A stretch of 64,000 nt of DNA from Jiella avicenniae (GTDB lineage: Bacteria; Pseudomonadota; Alphaproteobacteria; Rhizobiales; Rhizobiaceae): contig NZ_JAJUWU010000013.1 of the NCBI RefSeq assembly GCF_021390325.1, positions 30,074-94,073 of the forward strand, read 5' to 3'. This document shows, piece by piece, positions 35,872 through 44,852 of this stretch. The translations under genes were made by a program, and so were the position numbers. The notes beneath the pieces are model-generated. The model was not told where the DNA came from, made no database searches, and worked only from the letters and a program-made list of their open reading frames with translations. The number at the start of each line of letters is the position of its first letter. Positions within the stretch are counted from its first letter, which is position 1.

Positions 35872-36722
35872 AGCCGCGACAGGACGATCGCCGCGGTCGT
35901 CGCGACATTGAGGCTGTCGATCCCGGGCGCCATCGGGATGCGGACCGTTTCCGCTCTTGCGAGAAGCTCTTCGGGAAGGCCGGTTCCCTCGCTGCCGAGG
36001 CAAAGCGCCAGCCCGTCACCGGGCTTCACCGCGGCGAGATCGGTCTCGCCCCGCGGCGACAAAGCGAGCGGGCGATGGCCTGAGTGCTCGAGCCCCCGCC
36101 AGATCGCCTCGACGTCGGCGCCGTGGTGGAACGGCAGCGTCAGCGCGGTTCCGACCGAAACGCGGATCGCCTTGCGGTAGAGCGGATGGCAGGACGCCCC
36201 GTCGAGGACGAGGCCGGATGCCCCGAAGGCGGCGGCGTTGCGGAACAGGGCGCCGACATTGTCGTGGTTGGCAAGGCCGATGGCGACGACGAGCGGCCCG
36301 CCCGCCCGCCGCGACCTTGCGAGAAATTCCGACAGACCGTCCGCCTCTCCGCCGAACTTCGCCAGATCGCCCTCGATCCGGCCGGCCGTGCGATCGACGG
36401 CGTGAGCGAGGACGCCGCGATGGATGGCAAAGCCCGCCGCCCGGTCCATGACCGGGCCTTCGGCGACGAAGATCGGCACGTCGTCCGGGACCAGCGCCAG
36501 GCGGCCCGCGAGGCCGGCGACGCGGCTCTTCAGCAGGAACAGGCTGGTTGGCCGAAAGCGCCCGGAGCGCAGCAGATGGTCGAGAACGACGGTGCCCTCG
36601 GCGATGAAGCCGCCGCGCGCGACCAGATCGCGGTCCCGGATGTCGCGATAGTCGGCGATGCGGATGTCGGCGGCATCGTCGATCCGGACGAGGCGGGCGG
36701 CAAGGGCGGGCGGAAGCGTCAT
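35856..36722 (-). CDS. SpoU/TrmH-family RNA 2'-O-methyltransferase
   Basis: A 288-residue SPOUT enzyme. A substrate-binding N-terminal region (RDRDLVARGGFIAEGTVVLDHLL) precedes the knotted domain with motif 1 NHDNVGALFRNAAAFG, motif 2 LCLGSEGTGLP and motif 3 IPMAPGIDSLNVATTAAIVL. It methylates a ribose in rRNA or tRNA; which one cannot be said. The tail of the gene overlaps the convergent coiled-coil gene by 16 bp. Confidence 0.9.
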   Translation of the reverse strand: MTLPPALAARLVRIDDAADIRIADYRDIRDRDLVARGGFIAEGTVVLDHLLRSGRFRPTSLFLLKSRVAGLAGRLALVPDDVPIFVAEGPVMDRAAGFAIHRGVLAHAVDRTAGRIEGDLAKFGGEADGLSEFLARSRRAGGPLVVAIGLANHDNVGALFRNAAAFGASGLVLDGASCHPLYRKAIRVSVGTALTLPFHHGADVEAIWRGLEHSGHRPLALSPRGETDLAAVKPGDGLALCLGSEGTGLPEELLARAETVRIPMAPGIDSLNVATTAAIVLSRLYSAA

Positions 36723-36782
36723 GAGGCTTTGTAGAGCATGGGGGACGCGGAATTAAGGGGCGACGGTCGAGGCTGTGTCCAT

Positions 36783-36957
36783 CCCCCCCTCTGCCTGCCG
36801 GCATCTCCCCCGCAGGGAAGAGATCAGGCTTCTGCTGCTTCAGCACGCGCATTGGACCCGGTATGCCGAGCTTTTCGGTCGATCCGGATGGGCTGCGGGT
36901 GGCGCGAGATCGATCTCCCCCCTTGCGGGGAAGATGCCCGGCAGGGCAGAGGGGGGG
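36783..36957. repeat. Imperfect inverted repeat upstream of hisA
   Basis: A C-rich left arm (36783-36826: CCCCCCCTCTGCC... to GAGATC) is an imperfect reverse complement of the right arm (36908-36957: GATCGATCTCCCCCC... to CAGAGGGGGGG). About 80 bp lie between. It fills most of the gene-free stretch 36723-37044 and resembles a dispersed palindromic element rather than a terminator. It is a different family from the repeats at 12 and 13.8 kb. Confidence 0.7.
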
Positions 36958-37044
36958 TCGCAGGCGCCGACGTCCGACCGAGGACGACGGCTCCGCCGCC
37001 CCCGCGCGCCGGGCGGCGCCGACACCTCATCGAAAGGCGAGACC

Positions 37045-37782
37045 ATGATCCTCTTTCCGGCGATCGATCTGAAGGACGGCGCCTGCGTGCGCCTGAAGCT
37101 CGGCCTGATGGACGAGGCGACGGTCTACAACGCCGATCCGGCCGGCCAGGCGCGGGCCTTTCGCGACGTCGGCTTTTCGCATCTCCACGTCGTCGACCTC
37201 AACGGCGCCTTCGCCGGAAGGGCGATGAACGAACCGGCCGTCGACGCCATCCTCGCCGCGGTCGGCGCCGACGTGAAGGTGCAGCTCGGCGGCGGCATCC
37301 GCACCCTTGCGGACATCGAGCGCTGGCTGAGCAAGGGCCTCTCCCGGGTCATCCTCGGCACCGTCGCCGTCCGCGATCCCGACCTCGTCCGGCAGGCGGC
37401 GGCGCGCTTTCCCGGCCGGATCGCCGTCGGCATCGACGCGAAAGGCGGCAAGGTGGCGGTCGAGGGCTGGGCGGAGACGTCCGAACTCACCGCCATCGAT
37501 CTGGCGAAGCGCTTCGAGGATGCGGGCGTCGCGGCGATCGTCTACACCGACATCGACCGCGACGGCATCCTCTCCGGCATCAACTGGGAATCGACCATTG
37601 AACTCTCCGAGGCCATCTCGATCCCGGTGATCGCTTCAGGCGGCCTCGCCTCGATCGCCGACGTCGTGCGCCTGAAGATGCCGGATGCCGCGAGGCTCGA
37701 AGGGGCGATTTCCGGCCGGGCGCTCTATGACGGCCGGCTCGACGCCGCCGAGGCGCTGAAGGTCCTGGCGGCTGAGGGATGA
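37045..37782 (+). CDS. hisA: Phosphoribosylformimino-5-aminoimidazole carboxamide ribotide isomerase HisA
   Basis: A 245-residue (beta-alpha)8 barrel with both half-barrel phosphate sites: FPAIDLKDG (catalytic Asp8 region), [34 protein letters not shown] (second catalytic Asp) and VIASGG. The ATG at 37045 follows AAAGGCGAG. It isomerises ProFAR to PRFAR in histidine synthesis. In relatives it lies within hisB-hisH-hisA-hisF-hisE. Here it stands alone between a SpoU gene and mbfA, so the his operon is split. Confidence 0.95.
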   Translation: MILFPAIDLKDGACVRLKLGLMDEATVYNADPAGQARAFRDVGFSHLHVVDLNGAFAGRAMNEPAVDAILAAVGADVKVQLGGGIRTLADIERWLSKGLSRVILGTVAVRDPDLVRQAAARFPGRIAVGIDAKGGKVAVEGWAETSELTAIDLAKRFEDAGVAAIVYTDIDRDGILSGINWESTIELSEAISIPVIASGGLASIADVVRLKMPDAARLEGAISGRALYDGRLDAAEALKVLAAEG

Positions 37783-37920
37783 CGGCCGAGGCGCGATGCG
37801 GGCGGACCGCCGCCTTGGCGGGCAAGGGGTGATGGGGGCGAAGTCCATTTCCGCCGCGGCATGATTTCTCGGGAGGCCGGCTCTCCGCCCCCCATGACAT
37901 CGGCGCCTTCGCATTTTAGA

Positions 37921-37935
37921 TTGGAATAATTCCAA
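37921..37935. promoter_or_regulatory. Irr-type iron control element (ICE) before mbfA
   Basis: TTGGAATAATTCCAA is a perfect 7-1-7 palindrome, extended by TTAG and CTAA outside. It matches the Irr-box pattern TTAGAA-N3-TTCTAA with one symmetric change. It lies 41 bp before the mbfA ATG, the place expected for Irr repression of this iron exporter gene under low iron. Confidence 0.7.
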
Positions 37936-37976
37936 ACTAAGTCCATCCGGCCTGGCCCCCGGGGCCTGCCGTCCTG

Positions 37977-38981
37977 ATGAGGCCGCAGATGTTTTCCTTT
38001 CCCCCGTCGTCCTTCGCTCCCGGCCGTCGTCGGTTCGCCGATCTCTCGGAGCGCGAGATCCTGGCGCTCGCCATCTCCGCCGAGGAGGACGACGGGCGGA
38101 TCTATGCGAGCTATGCCGAACGGCTGGAGGCCGACTATCCGGCCACCGCCGCGATCTTCCGCGAGATGGCGAAGGAGGAGGACGGCCATCGCCGGGCGCT
38201 GATCGCCGAGCACGAGCGCCGGTTCGGGCCGACCATTCCGCTGATCCGCCGCGAGCACGTCGCCGACTACGTCACCCGCCACCCGGTCTGGATGGTCGAA
38301 AATCTCGGGCTGGAGCGGATCCGCGCCGAGGCCGAGCGGATGGAGAAGGACGCCGCGCGCTTCTACGAGATGGCGGCGCAGCGGGCCGGCGATGCCGGCA
38401 CGCGCCGGCTGCTCGGCGATCTGGCCGCGGCCGAGCGCCAACACGAGCACCGGGCCGAGGCGCTGGCCGAGGAGAATCTCGCCGGCGAAGGCCGCGCCGA
38501 GGAGGACCGGACGGCCCGGCGCCGGCTGATCCTGACATGGGTGCAGCCGGGGCTCGCCGGGCTGATGGACGGCTCGGTCTCGACGCTGGCGCCGATCTTC
38601 GCGACGGCCTTCGCCACGAAGGATCCGCACACGACGCTTCTGGTCGGCCTCGCCGCGGCCGTCGGCGCCGGCATCTCGATGGGCTTCACCGAGGCGGCCC
38701 ATGACGACGGCAAGCTCTCCGGCCGGGGCTCGCCGATCAAGCGGGGCCTCGCCTCCGGCATCATGACCGCCGTCGGCGGCCTCGGTCATGCGCTGCCCTA
38801 TCTCATCCCGGACTTCTGGACCGCGACGACCATCGCCTTCGCCGTCGTCTTTCTGGAACTCTGGGCGATCGTCTGGATCCAGCATCGCTTCATGGAGACC
38901 CCGGTGGTGCGGGCGGCCATCCAGGTCGTCGTCGGCGGAGCGCTGGTGCTCGCGGCCGGCACGCTGATCGGCGGCGGTTGA
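37977..38981 (+). CDS. mbfA: MbfA-type membrane-bound ferritin / VIT1-like iron exporter
   Basis: A 334-residue protein. The N-terminal ferritin-like/rubrerythrin domain (AISAEEDDGRIYASYAERL, FREMAKEEDGHRR, EKDAARFYE, AAAERQHEHRAE) carries repeated ExxH iron ligands. It is fused to a CCC1/VIT1-type membrane domain (GLAGLMDGSVSTLAPIFATAF, AAVGAGISMGFTEAA, then two C-terminal segments). This is the MbfA architecture, which exports iron and is repressed by Irr in Agrobacterium and Bradyrhizobium. The ATG at 37977 or 37989 (with GAGG ahead) is the start. Confidence 0.92.
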   Translation: MRPQMFSFPPSSFAPGRRRFADLSEREILALAISAEEDDGRIYASYAERLEADYPATAAIFREMAKEEDGHRRALIAEHERRFGPTIPLIRREHVADYVTRHPVWMVENLGLERIRAEAERMEKDAARFYEMAAQRAGDAGTRRLLGDLAAAERQHEHRAEALAEENLAGEGRAEEDRTARRRLILTWVQPGLAGLMDGSVSTLAPIFATAFATKDPHTTLLVGLAAAVGAGISMGFTEAAHDDGKLSGRGSPIKRGLASGIMTAVGGLGHALPYLIPDFWTATTIAFAVVFLELWAIVWIQHRFMETPVVRAAIQVVVGGALVLAAGTLIGGG

Positions 38982-39054
38982 TCGGGGAGGCGAACAGCGC
39001 TGGAAAGCCGGCCGGCAATGGCCCGCCAATCGCAAAGCGCTACCGAACCACCGA

Positions 39055-39072
39055 TATGCACTTGAGTGCATA
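39055..39072. promoter_or_regulatory. Candidate higBA operator
   Basis: TATGCACTTGAGTGCATA has 8-bp inverted arms around a 2-bp centre and ends 23 bp before the toxin ATG. HigA-type antitoxins bind such palindromes to repress their own operon. Assignment is by position. Confidence 0.55.
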
Positions 39073-39095
39073 TACCTCTCGCGGTATATCGAGTC

Positions 39096-39386
39096 ATGCA
39101 GTGGGAGGTAGTCTTTCACCCTGACTTCGATCCCGAATTTGAGCGACTCGATGCGGAGACGCAGGACGAGTTGCTCGCTCAACTGATCGTCTTGCGGGAG
39201 TTCGGGCCGAAACTCGGGCGTCCGAAAGTGGACACCCTTAACGCCTCGATGCACGCGAACATGAAGGAACTTCGCTTCCGACAGGGTGACGGCGTCTGGC
39301 GCTTTGCGTTTGCCTTCGATCTCCGAAGAAGGGCGATCGTCCTGTGCGGAGGCGACAAGACCGGCAAAAACGAGAAGCGCTTCTAA
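39096..39386 (+). CDS. higB: HigB/RelE-superfamily toxin (Gp49-like)
   Basis: A 96-residue protein: WEVVFHPDFDPEFERLDAETQDELLAQL at the start, the core KVDTLNASMHANMKELRF and the C-terminal WRFAFAFDLRRRAIVLCGGDKTG. These are typical of phage-derived Gp49-like HigB mRNA interferases. In higBA loci the toxin comes first, as here. The antitoxin gene follows after 55 bp. Confidence 0.88.
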   Translation: MQWEVVFHPDFDPEFERLDAETQDELLAQLIVLREFGPKLGRPKVDTLNASMHANMKELRFRQGDGVWRFAFAFDLRRRAIVLCGGDKTGKNEKRF

Positions 39387-39441
39387 AATCTGATCGCGGT
39401 CGCCGATGCCCGCTTCGGACGCCACCTGAAGGAGATGGGAA

Positions 39442-39792
39442 ATGCGTAGCCTGGACGACGTCATGAAGGGGCTCTCTCCCGAGCGTCGCGGCCGCATCGA
39501 GCAGAAGGCGAAAACGCTTCTTCGAGCCGAAGGTCTTCGCCAGCTTCGAAAGGGGCTGAAGAAGACCCAGGATGACGTGGCGCGGGCGACCGGTATGTCG
39601 CAGCACAACGTTTCCCGCCTGGAGAACCGCGACGACATGCTCCTGTCGACCCTCAACGAATACGTCGAAGGCCTCGGCGGTCGGCTTCGCGTGATCGCCG
39701 AGATGCCGGGCGACGAGACGATCGAAATCGATCTTTCGCGCAAGGCCCCGGTCCGGCGCTCTCGTCGCCCCGGCGGGAACGAGGCTGCGTGA
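39442..39792 (+). CDS. higA: HigA-like XRE-family antitoxin
   Basis: A 116-residue protein with an XRE helix-turn-helix in the middle (LRKGLKKTQDDVARATGMSQHNVSRLENRDD, residues about 36-66), then YVEGLGGRLRVIAEM, as in HigA antitoxins. It follows the HigB-like toxin gene on the same strand and should bind both toxin and operator. Confidence 0.88.
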   Translation: MRSLDDVMKGLSPERRGRIEQKAKTLLRAEGLRQLRKGLKKTQDDVARATGMSQHNVSRLENRDDMLLSTLNEYVEGLGGRLRVIAEMPGDETIEIDLSRKAPVRRSRRPGGNEAA

Positions 39793-39831
39793 CCGCCTGA
39801 AAGGACGAGACCGTCATCGCTGACGAATGCA

Positions 39832-39866
39832 AAAACGCCGCGCCTCTCGAAGAAGCGCGGCGTTTT
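39832..39866. terminator. Bidirectional intrinsic terminator between higA and ctrA
   Basis: A 12-bp perfect stem AAAACGCCGCGC / GCGCGGCGTTTT with an 11-base loop, flanked by A-runs and T-runs on the two sides. It lies between the convergent ends of higA (+) and ctrA (-), so it can stop transcripts from both directions. Confidence 0.88.
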
Positions 39867-39905
39867 CGTTTTGCAGAGCAGGCCGCGGCGGCGGCCGGCG
39901 GGGTC

Positions 39906-40595
<690 letters not shown>

Positions 40596-40955
40596 CAGAA
40601 AGTCCTCTCAGCCAGCCGAGCCGAACCGGGGAAATTCGGCAATGCATTTTTTGTCATCGTTGGGCCCAAACTGGCACTGAATGGTTAACAAATCCTCCTG
40701 GCCCTTCATGGACCCGGACCGCGGCGGGACCGCGCTCCGACTTTGGGCCCGGCAGAGCGACCGAGCCGTGGTCCGCATCGGCGGCCCGTTTGGCTTGGAT
40801 CGGTTTACCCTGCCTTAAACCCTCGACCCTATGATTAACCGTGCGCGTAAACAGACGGTTAAGGGCATAGGCCACGAGCCTTGCCCGAAGCCGTCAGACG
40901 CGGAGTTGCAACGTGCTCTGCCCGGCGGGGAGAGCCGTGAGTTGAGGGTGTGTGC
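40596..40955. promoter_or_regulatory. Shared ctrA/fliJ divergent control region
   Basis: These 360 bp contain no gene but several TTAA tetramers. The best CtrA-like box is TTTA-N7-TTAA at 40804-40818. Other half-sites are GGTTAAC (40683-40689), GATTAACC (near 40833-40840) and GGTTAAG (40858-40864). The spacing and the position between ctrA and a flagellar gene support autoregulation by CtrA. The binding strength of each site cannot be judged by eye. Confidence 0.6.
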
Positions 40956-41324
40956 ATGAAACGCGACAACATGGTGCGGCTGACGCGCTTCAAGGTGCTG
41001 GAAAAGCGCCGTCAGGTCGAACAGCTCGAACTCATGCTGCAGGATTTTTCGCGGATGGCCGGGGAGCTGGATGCGCAGATCCTCAACGAGGAAAAGAAGT
41101 CGGGGATAACCGACGTCACCCATTTCGCCTATTCGACATTCGCCAAGGCGGCGCGTCTTCGGCGCGACAATCTGCAGAACTCGGCCAAGGATCTGAAGGT
41201 CCAGATCAACGCCGCGCGGCTCTCGCTGGAGGAAGCCGAGGCGGAACTCGAACATGCGGAAAAGATCGAGCAGCGCGACGGCCTGCGCGACGATCACGAG
41301 CCGCGGCGTTCGGCGATCGCCTGA
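40956..41324 (+). CDS. fliJ: FliJ-like flagellar export chaperone
   Basis: A 122-residue, almost entirely alpha-helical coiled-coil protein (RLTRFKVLEKRRQVEQLELMLQDFSRMAGELD ...) of FliJ type, the central-stalk-like partner of the FliI ATPase in flagellar type III export. The ATG at 40956 is used; fliI is not adjacent. In many Hyphomicrobiales a fliJ-like gene lies divergent from ctrA, as here. Confidence 0.75.
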   Translation: MKRDNMVRLTRFKVLEKRRQVEQLELMLQDFSRMAGELDAQILNEEKKSGITDVTHFAYSTFAKAARLRRDNLQNSAKDLKVQINAARLSLEEAEAELEHAEKIEQRDGLRDDHEPRRSAIA

Positions 41325-41452
41325 TCGGCAGGGACCGTTCGGGCAAGAACGCGCCAGGGGAACGCCATCGGCGCCCCCTGCCGCGGCGATTCGTCATCGC
41401 CGACGGCAATGGCGGAGCGTCGTCGGACACGCCCGGGAAAGGCTCCGATCCT

Positions 41453-41908
41453 TCACCACTTCTTGTAGGGCAGGAATTTTCCGGTCATCTCGACCTTCAC
41501 CCGGTCGCCCTTCGGATCCTCGACCTTCGAGACGACCATGTCGAAGTCGATCGCCGACATGATGCCGTCGCCGAATTTCTCGTGCACCAGCGCCTTGAAG
41601 GACGGGCCGAAGACGCCTGCGATCTCGTAGAGCCGATAGATGCAGGGATCGGTGGGCACGTCCCGGTTCCAGTCCTTGCTCGGGCATTCCTGCAGTTCCT
41701 CGACGGCCGCCTGCGGCAGGTCGAGCAGCCGGCCGAGGATCTCGGCCTTGTCCTGCGGGCAGGCGCCCATGCCGGTCGCGACCATGTGGGTCCAGACCGG
41801 CGACATGCCGATCTCCGCGGCGATGCCCTCCCAGGTCAGCTTCTTGCGCTTCGTTTGGGCGAGGACGAGGGCGGTGACGTCGTCGCGGCTCATGATGTCG
41901 GTGGTCAT
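41453..41908 (-). CDS. cynS: Cyanate hydratase (cyanase) CynS
   Basis: A 151-residue cyanase. The N-terminal DNA-binding-like helical domain is followed by the C-terminal catalytic domain, where the catalytic Arg and Glu (IYRLYEIAGVFGPSFKALVHEKFGDG) and Ser (GIMSAIDFD) are in place. It converts cyanate plus bicarbonate to ammonia and CO2. It is the last gene of the nitrogen cluster, 37 bp behind the kinase/phosphatase gene, implying cyanate use as a nitrogen source or detoxification together with nitrite reduction. Starts are ATG at 41908 or 41893. Confidence 0.95.
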   Translation of the reverse strand: MTTDIMSRDDVTALVLAQTKRKKLTWEGIAAEIGMSPVWTHMVATGMGACPQDKAEILGRLLDLPQAAVEELQECPSKDWNRDVPTDPCIYRLYEIAGVFGPSFKALVHEKFGDGIMSAIDFDMVVSKVEDPKGDRVKVEMTGKFLPYKKW

Positions 41909-41945
41909 CGAGATTCTACTCCTTCACATTGCGATCGAGGCTGGC

Positions 41946-43889
41946 TCATCCGGCGACCAGAAGGCCGGCGAGGACGATGACGGCGACGGCGAGGGCGGCG
42001 GCGACCGCCTGCCAGAAGCGGACGGGGTCCCGCATCGCGATCGGCTTGCGCTCGCGCGTGGTGAAGGCCGGATTCGGATGGGACAGGTCGTGGACGAATT
42101 CGGCCACCTCGGCGTAGCGGCGGGCGGGATCGATCGACACCGCTTTCCGCAGTGCCCCCTCGACGAAGTCGGGCACGTCGAGATCCTCGCCTCCGGCCGG
42201 CCGCCAGACGAGGCGACGCTGCTCGCGCCTCGTTCGGGTCCGCGCCAGAGCCGCCCCGTAGGGCAGATCGCCGGTGAGCATGTGATAGGTGAGGACGCCG
42301 AGGGAAAAGACGTCCGAGCGCGCCCGCCCGACGTCGCCGCAAAGCTGCTCGGGCGCCGCAAACTGCAGCGCGCCGGCCGCCGGCGTGTCGGCGGCGAAGG
42401 CCTTCGCCTCCTCGACGCCGGCGACCCGCGCGGCGCCGAAGTCGATGAGCACGGCCCGGCCCTCGCGATCGATCATGACGTTCTCGGGCCTGAGATCCTG
42501 ATGCACCATCTCCTTGCGGTGCATCGCCTGAAGACCGTTGCCGACGTCTGCGACGATCGTCCGCACTTCGGCGAGACGAAGCTGCGGCGTCTCGTCGAGG
42601 ATCGCCCGGAGCGTGCGGCCTTCGAGGAGATCCATCGCCGTATAGAGCGCCGAGCGCGGCCGGCGGCGGGGCAGGGCCTTCAGGCAATGGCGGCTGGAAA
42701 GCCGCGCGGCGATCCATTCCTCCATCAACAGGCTGCGGCGGGCGGAAGGATCGTCGAAAAGTTCGGAGGCGACGAACTTCAGCGCGGCGCGCTCGCCGGT
42801 CTCCGCGTCGCGGGCGGCAAGGACGTGGCTGCGCGGACCGAGATGCAGCCGGCGCTCGATCAGCCAGCCGTCGAAGCTCTCGCCTTCGCCGGGAATGACG
42901 GCCGGCGGCTCGAGATCGCCGTCGGCCAGCCATTCCCCGGCCTCGGCCACGGGCAGCCGGTCGACGCGCAGGATCTGGACGGTGAGATTGTCGCGGCTGC
43001 CGTTGTCGAGCGCCCTCGCGGCGATCGCCTTCGCTGTGCCGTCGAGATCGGCGCCGGCCGCAACGACGAGGGAGGCGAGTTCGCCGGGCGCCAGATGTTC
43101 GTGGACGCCGTCCGTCGTGAGGAGAAAGACGTCGGCCTCGCGGAGGGTGAGCGCGCGATGGTCGATCTCGACGTTCGGCGCCATGCCGAGCGCCCGGGAC
43201 AGATAGCTCTCGGACGCCGAGAGGATCAGCCGGTGATCCTCGCTCAAGGGCTCGAAGCTGCGGCCCGAAAGCCGGCTGATCCGGGTGTCTCCGACATGGA
43301 AGAGATGCGCCGTCCGGCCCTTGAGGACGAGGGCGCTGAAGGTGGTGACGTGGCCGCGGTCGGGATCGGCGCCTTCTGGATCGGGGCGGGCGGCGCGGCG
43401 GGTTTCGGCGTGGAGCCAGGCATTGGTGGCGGCGATGACCTGACCCGCCGAATGGCGGACGCTCCAGGCCTCGGAGGTGCAGTAATAGTCGGTGAGGAAG
43501 CTCTTCACCGCGGTCTCGGCCGCGACGCGGCCGTGGCGGGAGGAGGAAATGCCGTCGGCGATGGCGACGGCAATGCCCTTGGTCACGAGCGCTGCTCCGC
43601 GCGGCACGACGGCGCCGTAGAAATCCTGGTTCGCCGGCTTGGCGCCGGCCTCGGACCAGCCGCCGAGAGAGACGGCGAGGACGCCGGCGGACGCGGCCGC
43701 CGGGGCGTCGCCGGGGTGCGGGGCCGCGGGCGCGGCGGGAGCGGCAGGCCGCCCCTCCGCCCGCTCGTCGCCGGCAGGCGTTCCGGCGCGGGTCGGGGCG
43801 GCGTCGGGCTTCGGCGCGCCGGCTCTTCCCGCCGGTCCGTCGGACGGCGGGAAGATCTCGTGGATGGCGCGCAGGAGCGGGCGGGTCAT
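41946..43889 (-). CDS. Fused PP2C-type phosphatase / Ser-Thr protein kinase, membrane-anchored
   Basis: A 647-residue protein: an Ala/Pro-rich leader (1-65), a PP2C domain (about 70-310: NQDFYGAV, AVAIADGISSSRHG, LLTTDGVHE, GSRDNLTVQ), a protein-kinase domain (about 340-615: ATP-site Lys in AALKFVASE, catalytic loop HQDLRPEN at about 463, LIDFGAAR, APEQ) and a C-terminal membrane segment (AVAAALAVAVIVLAGLLVAG). The HRD Arg is Gln and the glycine loop is weak, but the catalytic Asp, Asn and DFG Asp remain. Such fusions occur in nitrate/nitrite assimilation loci with a nitrite transporter and NirB. It may control the FNT channel or NirBD by phosphorylation. Start ATG at 43889, 22 bp after the FNT gene. 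Confidence 0.88.
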   Translation of the reverse strand: MTRPLLRAIHEIFPPSDGPAGRAGAPKPDAAPTRAGTPAGDERAEGRPAAPAAPAAPHPGDAPAAASAGVLAVSLGGWSEAGAKPANQDFYGAVVPRGAALVTKGIAVAIADGISSSRHGRVAAETAVKSFLTDYYCTSEAWSVRHSAGQVIAATNAWLHAETRRAARPDPEGADPDRGHVTTFSALVLKGRTAHLFHVGDTRISRLSGRSFEPLSEDHRLILSASESYLSRALGMAPNVEIDHRALTLREADVFLLTTDGVHEHLAPGELASLVVAAGADLDGTAKAIAARALDNGSRDNLTVQILRVDRLPVAEAGEWLADGDLEPPAVIPGEGESFDGWLIERRLHLGPRSHVLAARDAETGERAALKFVASELFDDPSARRSLLMEEWIAARLSSRHCLKALPRRRPRSALYTAMDLLEGRTLRAILDETPQLRLAEVRTIVADVGNGLQAMHRKEMVHQDLRPENVMIDREGRAVLIDFGAARVAGVEEAKAFAADTPAAGALQFAAPEQLCGDVGRARSDVFSLGVLTYHMLTGDLPYGAALARTRTRREQRRLVWRPAGGEDLDVPDFVEGALRKAVSIDPARRYAEVAEFVHDLSHPNPAFTTRERKPIAMRDPVRFWQAVAAALAVAVIVLAGLLVAG

Positions 43890-43911
43890 CGTCTTGCGAC
43901 CGTCTTTCGCC

Positions 43912-44757
43912 TCACTCGGCCGGCTGGGCCAGCGGGCTGACCGGGCCGGCGGCGTTGCGGGCCTGCTTCGTGCCGTAATGGGTCGAATAGAGCGTGGCAC
44001 CGACGAAGGTCAGGCCGCCGACGACGTTGCCGATGATCGTCGGGATCTCGTTGAAGAGGAAATAGTCCATCCAGGTGAACTGGCCGCCGAGAATGATGCC
44101 GGACGGAAACAGGAACATGTTCACGATGGAATGTTCGAAGCCGAGATAGAAGAAGACCAGGATCGGCATCCACATGGCGACGACCTTGCCGGTCACGGAG
44201 GTCGACATCATCGCCGCGACGACGCCGGTCGAGACCATCCAGTTGCACATGACGGCGCGGATGAAGAGCGTCAGCATGCCGCCGAAGCCGGCGGCGGCAT
44301 AGCCGAGCGTGCGGCCTTCGCCGATATGGCCGATCTTCTGTCCGACCTCGTTCGGCTCCTGGGTGAAGCCCATGGTGAAGATGATCGCCATGAACAGGGC
44401 GACGGTGAGAGCGCCGGCGAAATTGCCGAGAAAGACCAGGCCCCAGTTGCGCGCGAGGCCCTTCATATCGCAGCCCGGGCGCTTGTCGAGGAGGGCGAGG
44501 GGCACGAGGGTGAAGACGCCGGTCAAAAGGTCGAAGCCGAGCAGGTAGAGCATGCAGAAGCCGACCGGGAAGAGCAGCGCGCCGACCAGCGGATTGCCGG
44601 TGTTGACGGTGATCGTCACGGCGAAGGCCGCGGCGAGCGCCAGGATCGCACCGGCCATATAGGCTCTTATCAGCGTGTCCTTGGTGCTCATGAAGATCTT
44701 CGCCTCGCCGGCGTCGACCATCTTGGTCACGAATTCCTTGGGTGCGAGATATGACAT
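43912..44757 (-). CDS. Formate/nitrite (FNT) family channel, probably nitrite uptake
   Basis: A 281-residue, six-segment membrane protein of the FNT family. Typical elements are the conserved Lys-containing loop and GFDLLTGVFTLVPLALLD (second transmembrane segment/loop), GNFAGALTVALFM, NWMVSTG and GFEHSIVNMFLFPSG with the gating His. Between nirD and the kinase/phosphatase gene it most likely passes nitrite, although formate channels look alike. Starts at the ATG at 44757. Confidence 0.92.
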   Translation of the reverse strand: MSYLAPKEFVTKMVDAGEAKIFMSTKDTLIRAYMAGAILALAAAFAVTITVNTGNPLVGALLFPVGFCMLYLLGFDLLTGVFTLVPLALLDKRPGCDMKGLARNWGLVFLGNFAGALTVALFMAIIFTMGFTQEPNEVGQKIGHIGEGRTLGYAAAGFGGMLTLFIRAVMCNWMVSTGVVAAMMSTSVTGKVVAMWMPILVFFYLGFEHSIVNMFLFPSGIILGGQFTWMDYFLFNEIPTIIGNVVGGLTFVGATLYSTHYGTKQARNAAGPVSPLAQPAE

Positions 44758-44792
44758 CGTGTGTGGTTCCCCTGCTTTGGTTGATTGTCGTC

Positions 44793-44816
44793 GTCGGTCT
44801 GTCGGTCTGTCGGTCT
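44793..44816. repeat. Triplicate octamer between nirD and the FNT gene
   Basis: Three perfect head-to-tail copies of GTCGGTCT lie in the 95-bp gap upstream of the FNT start codon (about 35 bp before it). Such a run is prone to slipped-strand change and could alter spacing or mRNA structure ahead of the FNT ribosome binding site. Its role is unknown. Confidence 0.8.
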
Positions 44817-44852
44817 GATGCGGATGGGCCGGCTTTCGCCCGCCCCGCGGCG

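Noticed and set aside
41385..41401. Terminator between convergent fliJ and cynS (GGCGAT/ATCGCC)
   Set aside because: Six-bp stem without a T-run; such stems are common by chance in this GC-rich DNA.
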